In this document: one piece after another, positions 26,258 through 34,163 of the stretch
Numbering within the stretch: the stretch's first letter is position 1
How the letters are laid out: each line of letters opens with the position of its first letter
Assembly (NCBI RefSeq): GCF_900890425.1
Contig: NZ_CAAHFG010000001.1
Coordinates: 2,976,001 to 3,040,000 of the forward strand
Source: Pontiella desulfatans
Lineage (GTDB): Bacteria > Verrucomicrobiota > Kiritimatiellia > Kiritimatiellales > Pontiellaceae
DNA: 64,000 nt
Reading direction: 5' to 3'
The notes under the pieces: generated by a model
The model's database searches: none
Told to the model about the DNA's origin: nothing
The model's input: only the letters and a program-made list of their open reading frames with translations
Program-made: the position numbers and the translations under genes

Positions 26258-27844
26258 TTATGGAGTCGTTACTTTATAGAACAGTTCATCAAGAATCGTA
26301 CTGTTCGTAACCGAAACGGGAGACCCATCCCCGATAATCGTGTCCTGGATGCCCCATCCCGAAGGGATCGTCAGGTCGGCGTTGGTTTCGACGTTATAGG
26401 TCTGTCCATCGGATGTTCCCCACGAGAAGACCAGATCGCCGTCGACGAGACCGCCCATGGTGATGTCGCCGATCGGATCCGGATCTTCCGGCAGTTCGAC
26501 GCGGATGGGCTCGATCAAGACGCTGTTCAAGTAGCCATTTGTCGACATGGCCCGAAAGGAAACATGCGCATAATCCAACGTTGGGGTTACAGCGTTCGTC
26601 GCACTATCAACTGGACTTATAGCCAGCCCGGTAAAATAATCCGTTCCATCAATGGCGAGGTCGGCCGTATTGTTCTTGTAGTAGGTAAATTCAAAAACGG
26701 ATGCAGTATCGTTGGAAAACACATTAGCCGCCGTGCTGTCTATCGAACCGTTGTTGAGTCCCACTCCAGCGTGAACAGTAACAGAATTGCCGCTACTGAA
26801 GCGACTCCACGGCAATCCGTACTTGACCATATTTACATTGGCGGAATCGGCAAAGCCGAAGCCGGACAGTTGACCGCCGTCAACCCTCATCACAGCGGTG
26901 ATTTTGAGTCCGGTCACGGAGCTGTCGTTATCCAGATCCAACGCGCTGAGATTAATGCTGAAACCATCCGTGCTGGCCCCTCCTGACGAGTTGGTGACCG
27001 ATAATGTGCCACCGCTAATCTCCACTCCGTTGCTAGTGGTTGTGACTCCGGTCGCCTTGAATTCGGCTCCGGCAAAATCATTTGAATAAATGACCGATGT
27101 AAAGGCCGGCGGCACCTCCACGCTGCTAACGATCGTGTCTGAACCATCAAAAACAACCTGATCCGACGTGACGCCGGTGAGCAAATTAGACGAAATAGCA
27201 CTCTGGAAATAACTCACCATATTCGTGCCTTCAATAATCAGCGCGCCGTCGTTGGCCACATCGATGAAGTAGTTTCCGTAAGTGCTAGTATTACTTATGT
27301 CAAAAAAGTCCGTATCACCGAACGTCATCGTACCGCCATGCACATTCAGCAGACCGTCAGTGCCAGTTGCAGTGAGTATACCAACACCAAAAGTAGAAGC
27401 AGTAAAGGTTCCGCCCAACATAGTAAAGGTACCCGATTCGAATTTAATACCTTGGTCGGGGTTTTTTGTATTTCCCTCCACAATCACCGTCCCCGTATTA
27501 ACAAATGTGCCATTATGGTTGATGGCGAGAAACGACGCAATAGTCCCATTGTTCGTCACGGTCTGGTTGTCGGGTTGAAAGAAAGCTCTCATATCAAGCG
27601 TAGCCCCACTATCAACGGTAAGAGTGGAGCCAACTAAAGTAAGAGCTTTTGCCTCGGCAGTACCTGCATCGATCAGAATCGTTTGGTTAGTAGCAACTAC
27701 GTTATCGCTTCCTGCGGGAAGCGCTAGCGTGTCCCAGTTGTTGGTGTTTGACCACAAATGATCCCCGCTAGCATCCGTGTATATAATGGCATGCGCCACA
27801 CCGGCCAAACCCATCATGATCAGTCCTATCAGTATTCTCTTCAT
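26258..27844 (-). CDS. Secreted beta-strand protein, paralogue of the PEP-CTERM protein, with swapped C-terminus
   Basis: A 528-residue protein when started at the ATG at 27844, seven bases after GGAG; an upstream start would add ten residues. The signal peptide (MKRILIGLIMMGLAGVAHA) and first 230 residues match the neighbour at 25032-25841 (LLNVHGGTMTFGD, TNMVSYFQSAI). Instead of a PEP-CTERM tail it continues with a lectin-like domain (about 255-450) and ends in an 80-residue module (GDLVFSWGTSDGQTYNVETN, then LFYKVTT) similar to the end of the protein at 4932-7835. The function is unknown; adhesion or polysaccharide binding at the cell surface is plausible. Confidence 0.8.
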   Translation of the reverse strand: MKRILIGLIMMGLAGVAHAIIYTDASGDHLWSNTNNWDTLALPAGSDNVVATNQTILIDAGTAEAKALTLVGSTLTVDSGATLDMRAFFQPDNQTVTNNGTIASFLAINHNGTFVNTGTVIVEGNTKNPDQGIKFESGTFTMLGGTFTASTFGVGILTATGTDGLLNVHGGTMTFGDTDFFDISNTSTYGNYFIDVANDGALIIEGTNMVSYFQSAISSNLLTGVTSDQVVFDGSDTIVSSVEVPPAFTSVIYSNDFAGAEFKATGVTTTSNGVEISGGTLSVTNSSGGASTDGFSINLSALDLDNDSSVTGLKITAVMRVDGGQLSGFGFADSANVNMVKYGLPWSRFSSGNSVTVHAGVGLNNGSIDSTAANVFSNDTASVFEFTYYKNNTADLAIDGTDYFTGLAISPVDSATNAVTPTLDYAHVSFRAMSTNGYLNSVLIEPIRVELPEDPDPIGDITMGGLVDGDLVFSWGTSDGQTYNVETNADLTIPSGWGIQDTIIGDGSPVSVTNSTILDELFYKVTTP

Positions 27845-27888
27845 TTCATTCTCCTTTTGGTAGTAGTTAACCATTAACTACAGATATC

Positions 27889-27934
27889 AATTTACCCGAT
27901 TTTCGAAATCGCACAACCTACTGAAATCAGTAGG
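27889..27934 (-). promoter_or_regulatory. Palindromic promoter site 7, shared intergenic with the kinase gene
   Basis: Perfect palindrome CCTACTGAAATCAGTAGG at 27917-27934, -35-like TTGTGC at 27911-27916, 16-bp spacer, -10 TAAATT at 27889-27894. It drives the gene at 26258-27844. The ATG of the rightward kinase gene is only 47 bases from the palindrome, so a bound regulator could also affect that gene. Confidence 0.8.
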
Positions 27935-27980
27935 AGTGTGCGGGCTTCCATTTCTCCGGATTTTCTGCTCTTTTAGCGGA

Positions 27981-29924
27981 ATGAAATCCGCACTTTATAT
28001 CGTAACCAGCGCATTGCTCCTGGGCTGCACCCCGGAGCAAAACCGCTTGGAGGCCGAGCGAACAGCTACCGCAGCCCAACTGGAAAAACTGCCGCGCCTT
28101 AAAATCGATACGCTCATCCCGACGCTGGGCTATCTCTCTAAAGTTGCGGAAAACCAGCGGACGGGTGATCGCATCACGATTGCGTTTCCCGAGCCGAAGC
28201 CGGCCGATACGGTTGTGCTGGTTCCGGTAAATTTCCTGAACAACAAAAACGAGTATGTCGCCCGCGGATTTCCGCTCCGCTTTAAGATCGAAGCACAAAC
28301 GCCGGAAAACGAAACCCTCCTGATTGCGGATCATACGCAGTCCGATTTTCTCTGCCCGGGCATCGCTCCGGTCATTTTCAAGATCGCCGACCCGCGCCCC
28401 GTGAAAAGCCTCACGTTGAGCGTTACAAAACTGAGCCCTGGAAACGTCTGGTTTTCAAAACTGCCTATTTTCATGCTGAACGAGCTGCTGGTTTTTTCGG
28501 GCGAAGAAAACATGGCGCTCAACGCGGCGGTTGACAGCGAAAGCCCCTTTCGTTCCCCCTTCGTTTTCGACCCCGATTATCTGGTGGACGGCTATTCCTA
28601 TTTCCCGCCCATTGATCCGGCGACCGGCAAACCGTTCCGCCAGTTTACTTCGTTCGAAGCGCAGCTTCAGCTTTTCTTCGATCTCGGGAAAACGCAAACC
28701 CTGAACGGGGCGCGCTTTTATCCAAATAATCTCAACCCGCAGTTTTTGAATCCACATTCGGCCAGCATCGGGTTTCCAAAAGAAATTTTGCTCAAGGTCT
28801 CTGACTCACCCTCTTTTGAAAACGCCGTCACCCGGATCATCTCAAATGCAAAGCACCCCACCTATGTAAGCAACGCTCCGCTCTGTAAAAAACTTAAATC
28901 GATCACAGGGCGCTACGTTCAAATCACACTGAAAGAAGGACGGAAAGACCCACGCAGAAGCGGATCGCCGATGATATCGCTCTCCGAAATTGAACTGCTG
29001 CACAACGGCATAAACCGGCTGACCGGAATCCCGTTCGAGACCGCCACCCCTTTAAAAATAGGTGAAATCCACAAAATAAAGCCCACGGTTTTGACCGACG
29101 GCAAATCGATTCTCGGAACAATTGTCCCGCAGAAAAAGTGGCTGCTCCAGCTCGCGCGCCGGGCGGAACTCGAACAGGAAAACGCCGAACTGATCCTCAA
29201 GCAGGAACGCAGCTATGCCCAACAAAAGGAGACGGTGCGCAACCTGCTCTTTGCCATCCCTTTTCTGCTGATTTCGTTCCTCTTTCTTCTGCTCCGAAAC
29301 CGGTATCAACACCGCAAGAACACGCAGGCCCTGCGCGAACGGATTGCCGACGATTTGCACGACGAAACGGGTGCCACGCTCAGCAGCATCGCCAACTCCG
29401 CGCAACTGCTCGCCGAACTCTCCTCCGGCAAGAACAGCGACGATGAGGCCGAGCTGATCGCCGATATTATCGGAAGCGCCGAGCGCAGTGCCAAAGAGAC
29501 CCGCGCACTCATCCTGTTCCTGGAAAAAAACTCAAGCCAGGGCGACCTGATCGACCGCTTCCGCAACACCGCCCGTCAAATGCTCTCCGGCTTTGAGCTG
29601 ACGCTGGATTTGCAGGCGGAAAAACAGTTCAACCAACTGATTCCCATCCAGAAGTGGGATCTGCTCCTCTTCTTCAAGGAGGTACTCAACAACATTATCA
29701 AACACGCCGCCGCCGATGCGGTGGAAATCCGCACACGAAAAAAGGGACACGCGCTTCACCTTGAAATCCGTGATAATGGTAAAGGGCTGCCGCTGAACAC
29801 CCAGCCGACCCATTTAGCTAAACGCGCCAAAAAACTGAACGCCAAAATTGAGGTCACTTCCCCCGAAACGGGAGGCACGACGATTAAATGCACGTTGTCG
29901 AAAGGTACGTTGTCCCGCCTTTAG
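27981..29924 (+). CDS. Lipoprotein-type sensor histidine kinase, NarX/HisKA_3 class
   Basis: A 647-residue kinase from the ATG at 27981; a GTG at 27936 is also in frame but would spoil the lipoprotein signal. MKSALYIVTSALLLGC is a classical lipobox with Cys16. Residues about 40-380 hold two discoidin-like modules; the second is clear (FDLGKTQTLNGARFYP, GRYVQITL, ISLSEIELL). One membrane helix lies at about 420-438. The HisKA_3 H-box RIADDLHDETGATL has His460; the N-box EVLNNIIKHA is at about 568 and DNGKGL at about 597. This class normally pairs with NarL/FixJ-type regulators, as encoded at 30676-31311. The last seven codons and the TAG stop come from a REP repeat. Confidence 0.9.
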   Translation: MKSALYIVTSALLLGCTPEQNRLEAERTATAAQLEKLPRLKIDTLIPTLGYLSKVAENQRTGDRITIAFPEPKPADTVVLVPVNFLNNKNEYVARGFPLRFKIEAQTPENETLLIADHTQSDFLCPGIAPVIFKIADPRPVKSLTLSVTKLSPGNVWFSKLPIFMLNELLVFSGEENMALNAAVDSESPFRSPFVFDPDYLVDGYSYFPPIDPATGKPFRQFTSFEAQLQLFFDLGKTQTLNGARFYPNNLNPQFLNPHSASIGFPKEILLKVSDSPSFENAVTRIISNAKHPTYVSNAPLCKKLKSITGRYVQITLKEGRKDPRRSGSPMISLSEIELLHNGINRLTGIPFETATPLKIGEIHKIKPTVLTDGKSILGTIVPQKKWLLQLARRAELEQENAELILKQERSYAQQKETVRNLLFAIPFLLISFLFLLLRNRYQHRKNTQALRERIADDLHDETGATLSSIANSAQLLAELSSGKNSDDEAELIADIIGSAERSAKETRALILFLEKNSSQGDLIDRFRNTARQMLSGFELTLDLQAEKQFNQLIPIQKWDLLLFFKEVLNNIIKHAAADAVEIRTRKKGHALHLEIRDNGKGLPLNTQPTHLAKRAKKLNAKIEVTSPETGGTTIKCTLSKGTLSRL

Positions 29925-29964
29925 GCGGCAGTGGGAAAGGTATGTTGTCCCGCCTTTAGGCGGC
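29901..29964 (+). repeat. Two tandem REP copies upstream of the RAYT
   Basis: Direct copies at 29901-29929 and 29936-29964, each AAAGGTAYGTTGTCCCGCC then TTTAGGCGGC, differing at one base in the shared part. The first supplies the end of the kinase gene; the second ends 17 bases before the transposase start. Confidence 0.9.
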
Positions 29965-29981
29965 GAATGAGATAAAGAAAA

Positions 29982-30578
29982 ATGTATACATGGCGAAAAC
30001 TAAATAAAGAACAGCAATCAGAGCTATTGCAGTTCCGAGAACAGCTTTCTCGGCCGATGCATTCCCCTCCACATTTTAAATGCGATTCCCCCACCCGCTT
30101 TCATCTTTCCGGTGCATGCTATGAGCACAAACCGATCATCGGTTATTCTTATGAACGAATGTTGAGCTTTTCATCACAGCTGATTTCATTTTTCGAAGAA
30201 AATGCGGATGAAATTTATGCCTGGTGTGTGCTTCCAAACCACTGGCATATTTTGGCTCTGACTGCTGACTTAAAAGGGTTAACGAAAAAACTCGGTGTGT
30301 TGCACGGAAAGGCGTCGTTTCAGTGGAATCGAGAGGAAAAGTTACAGGGGCGTACGTGCTGGAGTAAATGCGCCGACCGAAGAATCCGTTCAAAAGCGCA
30401 TTTTTATGCGGCCTGTAATTATATTCACAACAATCCAGTAAAGCATGGATATGTTAAAAAATGGCAGGAATGGGAATTTTCGAGTGCCGGAGCCTTTGTA
30501 GAAACCCTCGGGAGAGAAACCTGTCTTGAGCTTTGGGAGACGTATCCTGTTTTGGATATGGGAGAGAAATGGGATTAA
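29982..30578 (+). CDS. REP-associated tyrosine transposase (RAYT, Y1/IS200-like)
   Basis: A 198-residue single-domain transposase. The HUH motif PNHWHIL carries His87 and His89, and YIHNNPVKHGYV near residue 137 is the characteristic RAYT segment with the likely catalytic tyrosine region. It is flanked by REP copies on both sides (two tandem upstream, one REPIN downstream), the arrangement known for RAYTs that act on REP sequences in trans. It lies between the kinase and its likely response regulator. GAGATAAAG precedes the ATG. It appears intact. Confidence 0.92.
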   Translation: MYTWRKLNKEQQSELLQFREQLSRPMHSPPHFKCDSPTRFHLSGACYEHKPIIGYSYERMLSFSSQLISFFEENADEIYAWCVLPNHWHILALTADLKGLTKKLGVLHGKASFQWNREEKLQGRTCWSKCADRRIRSKAHFYAACNYIHNNPVKHGYVKKWQEWEFSSAGAFVETLGRETCLELWETYPVLDMGEKWD

Positions 30579-30591
30579 AGAAGGTATGTAG

Positions 30592-30663
30592 AAAAGGTAC
30601 GTTGTCCCGCCTTTAGGCGGCTCTGCGGAATGACCGCCTAAAGGCGGGACAACGTACCTTTTA
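30592..30663. repeat. REPIN between the RAYT and the response regulator
   Basis: Inverted arms AAAGGTACGTTGTCCCGCC, TTTAGGCGGC (30594-30621) and CCGCCTAAAGGCGGG, ACAACGTACCTTT (30634-30662) around a 12-base spacer. It ends 12 bases before the ATG of the response regulator and occupies its whole leader; no clear ribosome binding site remains. Confidence 0.9.
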
Positions 30664-30675
30664 CATTAAAATCTT

Positions 30676-31311
30676 ATGATAAAAATAGCCATTGTAGAAG
30701 ATAACGAGTCGTACCGGAAATCGCTCCTGAAAATTATTAAACTGACGGACGATATGACCTGCCTCGGAAGCTTTCCTTCCACGGAAGCCTACCTTAAAGC
30801 ACTCAAAGGGTCGGCTCTCAAAAAACCCGACATTCTCTTGCTCGATCTCAATCTGCCCGGCGAGCACGGCCTCAAAATGCTTCCGCTACTTAAAGAAACG
30901 GCCCCCGAAACCGACGTCATTGTGCTGACGCAAGACAGCGATTTTCGAACCGCGCTTGAAGCGTTTCACCTCGACGCGGCGGGCTATCTGATTAAAGGCG
31001 CATCCATCGATAAAATCCGCGAAGTCATCCGAGCCATTGCCGAGGGAGGGACCTATATCGACGCCCAGCTTTCGCGCGTTGTGCTCAGCGTGTTGTGCGG
31101 CCACGATGCCACGGAAAAGAACCCGCTCTCTCCGCGCGAAATCCAAATCCTCAAACTCCTCGCGCAGGGCTTCGCTCAAAAGGAGGTGGCGGAGAAACTG
31201 GAGCTGAGCTACCACACCGTCTGCTTTCACATCCGCGGAACGTTCAAGAAACTCGACGTGCCCAACCTCACCGCCGCCGTCGCCAAAGCCACCCGCCAAG
31301 GGCTGATTTAA
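30676..31311 (+). CDS. Response regulator, NarL/FixJ family
   Basis: A 211-residue regulator. The receiver domain (1-120) has the acidic pocket ED at 8-9, the phospho-acceptor Asp57 in LLLDLNLPG and the lysine of YLIKGAS. The LuxR-type HTH (about 148-211) reads LSPREIQILKLLAQGFAQKEVAEKL, split here as LSPREIQILKLLAQG and FAQKEVAEKLELSYHTV, with recognition helix near SYHTVCFHIRG. It is the natural partner of the HisKA_3 kinase at 27981-29924. NarL-type proteins bind 16-18 bp inverted repeats with TAC cores, which fits the CCTACTGA-AA-TCAGTAGG sites in this window; the binding itself is inference. Confidence 0.92.
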   Translation: MIKIAIVEDNESYRKSLLKIIKLTDDMTCLGSFPSTEAYLKALKGSALKKPDILLLDLNLPGEHGLKMLPLLKETAPETDVIVLTQDSDFRTALEAFHLDAAGYLIKGASIDKIREVIRAIAEGGTYIDAQLSRVVLSVLCGHDATEKNPLSPREIQILKLLAQGFAQKEVAEKLELSYHTVCFHIRGTFKKLDVPNLTAAVAKATRQGLI

Positions 31312-31377
31312 CCTACATCCGGCAATTAAAATGATGGAAAAATGTACGCAACCTTCAGTACGCCCAACGTTTATCCA

Positions 31378-32784
31378 TCAACAAATTCGACTCACTTCAA
31401 TACCGAGCAGTGCGCCGAGTTTTTCGATTTTGTCGCCGATATGGCCCACGCCGATCGCACAGTGGTGCGCGGGCCCGCCTTTGGACCAGTCGTTCATGAA
31501 GCCTTTGGCGCCAATGCTGAATTTGTAGCGGCTGTTGGTGTTGCCGATCTGCAGGATCGGCCCTGGAACGGATTCGCCTTCCGCAAACTGGAGAAAGACA
31601 GAGCCGTCGCGGCGCGTCACCACGGAAAGAATTGTGACCGGTCCGTGCTGGACGGTCATCTGAACCGAAAGCCCTTTGCCGGGCTTGCCGTGATAGACCG
31701 ACAACGGAACGAGTGCGACGCGTCCTTCGGAAATCGCGAAATGCGCCGGCCCGTCGTGACCGAGATAAACGACATCATCGACGAAATCAGAGAGATAGAA
31801 TTCGGAGAAGGAACCGCCGACGCCGAACAGATCCATGATTTTCATCGCCTGCACATTCTTCACTTCGCACTCGCCCGCGACCGGAATATTGCGACCGGTT
31901 AAGAGCGTGTTGCCTGCAATGACAGAAGTAACGATGTTTTCATATTCGCCCGCGCCTTCATAATAATAGGCCATGGAACCGAGGTTGTGTTTATCGATCA
32001 GCTTATCGAGCGCAACGGAAGTCTTTGCCGCCCGCTCGATTTCAGCCTGCTCGCACTCGGCCGAGACTTCAAATTTCTCATTAAGCTCAGCCACTTTTGT
32101 AGCAACTTCGTCATCCGTCACCGCTTTGCGCAGCTCATACACCTCGCACATTTCCAAGAGTTGGAAATGATTGCCGAAGGTGGCCGACTGCTGAGTCAGG
32201 TCGGAATAGACATCGAGCATGCCGCAGTAGTAGTGGCCGAGCACACCGACCCGGTTTTCGCGCATCCCAGCGGCGACGTTGGCGGCGTCCACCCAATCCT
32301 GAATCTCCTGCCACGCTTCCTCTTCCTGGAGGTAGCCGGTCACGACGTGGTAGTCGATTCCCGTCCGGTTAAAAACACAAGCCAGCTCCGGCACGGAGCA
32401 GGACTGACAGTGTTCGAGCCAAACACCGGTCATGACGCCGCGATCGCCGAGTGCGTTAAACTTTTCGTAATCGAGTTGCGCCACCGGCTGCAGATTGAGC
32501 ATCACCACCGGCACCTTGGTTTTCTGCACCACTGGCAGCACGGTCGACGAGAGCGCGTAGGTGGAAATGAAGAGGAAGATCACCTCGACATCCTCTTTCT
32601 TGAAGAGCTCCGCCGCCGCGCCCGCCTTTTCGACGTTGTCCACCATGCCGGCATCGACAAGCTCCGCGCCCATGTCCCCAATGCGGTCGCGGATTTCGGC
32701 ATGATAACCGTTCAGGTTGTCGAGCAATCCGTCAAACTGCGGCCAGTACGTGTCGAGTCCGATTGAAAAAATTCCTGCCTTCAT
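31378..32784 (-). CDS. L-fucose/L-arabinose isomerase family protein
   Basis: A 468-residue cytoplasmic protein (no signal peptide) of the fucose/arabinose isomerase-like superfamily, which interconverts aldoses and ketoses. Visible segments include VIFLFISTYALSSTVLP, VVMLNLQPVAQLDY, the central GVLGHYYCGMLDVYSD, VAGECEVKNVQAMKI and the C-terminal metal-site-like GPAHHCAIGVGH. AGGAG precedes the ATG at 32784. It follows rhaT by 110 bases in one operon, so an L-rhamnose or similar deoxy-sugar is a plausible substrate; it is not a recognisable RhaA. No palindromic site of the degradation regulon is present. Confidence 0.82.
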   Translation of the reverse strand: MKAGIFSIGLDTYWPQFDGLLDNLNGYHAEIRDRIGDMGAELVDAGMVDNVEKAGAAAELFKKEDVEVIFLFISTYALSSTVLPVVQKTKVPVVMLNLQPVAQLDYEKFNALGDRGVMTGVWLEHCQSCSVPELACVFNRTGIDYHVVTGYLQEEEAWQEIQDWVDAANVAAGMRENRVGVLGHYYCGMLDVYSDLTQQSATFGNHFQLLEMCEVYELRKAVTDDEVATKVAELNEKFEVSAECEQAEIERAAKTSVALDKLIDKHNLGSMAYYYEGAGEYENIVTSVIAGNTLLTGRNIPVAGECEVKNVQAMKIMDLFGVGGSFSEFYLSDFVDDVVYLGHDGPAHFAISEGRVALVPLSVYHGKPGKGLSVQMTVQHGPVTILSVVTRRDGSVFLQFAEGESVPGPILQIGNTNSRYKFSIGAKGFMNDWSKGGPAHHCAIGVGHIGDKIEKLGALLGIEVSRIC

Positions 32785-32894
32785 GATTATTTCTCCTGCG
32801 TTTGTTTAAAAATAATTTCCTTAAATTCTGATGCCCGAACAACTACTGCTTTTTTTTGACCGCAAAGACGCGAAATTTAATCCCTGACGGCGTA

Positions 32895-33938
32895 CTAGTG
32901 TCCGCCCCCTGCACCTTGCAGATAGTTACCAAGCCCAATGAGTACCGTGGAAAAGGCGATGACCAAAATGCCGAAGACAAGGGTTCCAATGGCCTTCCGG
33001 CCGGTGCCCTTCCACTCCTTCAGATAGAGACTCCACAGGTTGCTGGCCATGATCACGAACGACATATGCAGTGTCCAGCTCGTGAAATCATACTCGCCCA
33101 TTTTAGTCGAACCCATCCCGTAGAACATGAACTGTAGATACCAGGTGACCCCCGCGAGCGCCGCGAAACTGTAGTTTTTCTTTAGAGGTGCATCCTTGCT
33201 GGATAAATCTTTCCAGCTTCCGTTCGAGCGGAGGAGGTATCCACACCAGACCGCATTGGTGGTAAAGCCGCCAAGCAACACCACCACGAGAACGGCATTG
33301 TTTACCCAAAGACCTGCGGTGCCGGATGCGGCCGCTGCTTCTGCAACAGGCTTACCCGCCGCGAAGGCAAACGCCATGCAAGCGCTCATCAGCCCGGCAA
33401 ATCCGGCCACCAGCAGCCCGCGTCCGAGATGGAAATCCTGTTTATCCTCTTCCTCTTTCGTCAACGCGGACTCCTTCAGATGTCCCGCGTAACCGCATAC
33501 CCCTATGCCGATCAGGCAAACCAGAATGCCGGAGAGCACCACCCAGCCGGGGCCGGTTGTAAGCAACGTGATGATGCTGCCGTCATAAATCGCCGGAACC
33601 AGCGTCCCGAAGGCTGCGCAGAATCCCAGCGCCACGCCGTAGCCGAGCGACATGCCCAGATAGCGGACCGACAACCCGAACGTCAGCCCGCCGATGCCCC
33701 AAAGCAGGCCAAACAGAAACGTCCACCCCAGTGCGGCTGTCGGCGTACTTAGAATGGTGCCGAAGAGTTCGGGCACCGTCAGCAGCGCCACCACCAGCGG
33801 CGCAATGATCCACGAAAAGAACCCGTTCACCAGCCAGCCGCTCTCCCACGACCACTCGCGAACCTTTTTCAACGGCAGATAAAAACTCCCCGCCGCAAAT
33901 CCGCCCACCGCATGCAAAAATATACCCAACGCAACCAT
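32895..33938 (-). CDS. rhaT: L-rhamnose-proton symporter, RhaT type
   Basis: A 347-residue integral membrane protein with about ten hydrophobic helices and no signal peptide. Segments typical of RhaT are the N-terminal GFAAGSFYLPLKKVREWSWE, GLLWGIGGLTFGLSVRYLGMS (split: GLLWGIGGLT and FGLSVRYLGMS), GYGVALGFCAAFGTLVP and the C-terminal GMGSTKMGEYDFTSWTLHMS. AAGGAG precedes the ATG at 33938. It is the first gene of an operon with the isomerase and is divergent from the AraC-type gene. Together with the GH106 enzyme it argues that the degraded polymer contains rhamnose. Confidence 0.9.
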   Translation of the reverse strand: MVALGIFLHAVGGFAAGSFYLPLKKVREWSWESGWLVNGFFSWIIAPLVVALLTVPELFGTILSTPTAALGWTFLFGLLWGIGGLTFGLSVRYLGMSLGYGVALGFCAAFGTLVPAIYDGSIITLLTTGPGWVVLSGILVCLIGIGVCGYAGHLKESALTKEEEDKQDFHLGRGLLVAGFAGLMSACMAFAFAAGKPVAEAAAASGTAGLWVNNAVLVVVLLGGFTTNAVWCGYLLRSNGSWKDLSSKDAPLKKNYSFAALAGVTWYLQFMFYGMGSTKMGEYDFTSWTLHMSFVIMASNLWSLYLKEWKGTGRKAIGTLVFGILVIAFSTVLIGLGNYLQGAGGGH

Positions 33939-34002
33939 GTTAGCTCCTTTATCCCAAACTTCTTGTTCTTTTATGATCCATCACCAACCGCTTCGACAAC
34001 CT

Positions 34003-34062
34003 ATTGCCGATTGATGATTGCCGATTAAAAGTGCAGAAGCTACCGGCAAAAAAATCGGCAAT
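34003..34062. promoter_or_regulatory. Three ATTGCCGATT repeats between rhaT and the AraC gene
   Basis: ATTGCCGATT occurs directly repeated at 34003-34012 and 34017-34026 (period 14) and inverted at 34053-34062. The position in the divergent intergenic region fits an AraC-family operator. Similar phrases also occur as non-regulatory repeats in related genomes, so the role is unproven. Confidence 0.45.
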
Positions 34063-34163
34063 CTACTTCGACTCTTCCAAACCGGTTACATAACAAAAAG
34101 TACCACCCCGCCCAAATTTAACAATGGACAGAATGGCATCATTTTTGCACATTATGACTTTTA

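Noticed and set aside
27936-27980. GTG start for the histidine kinase
   Set aside because: It would begin two bases after the palindrome and put 15 residues before the lipobox signal; the ATG at 27981 gives a textbook lipoprotein signal and has a purine-rich stretch upstream.
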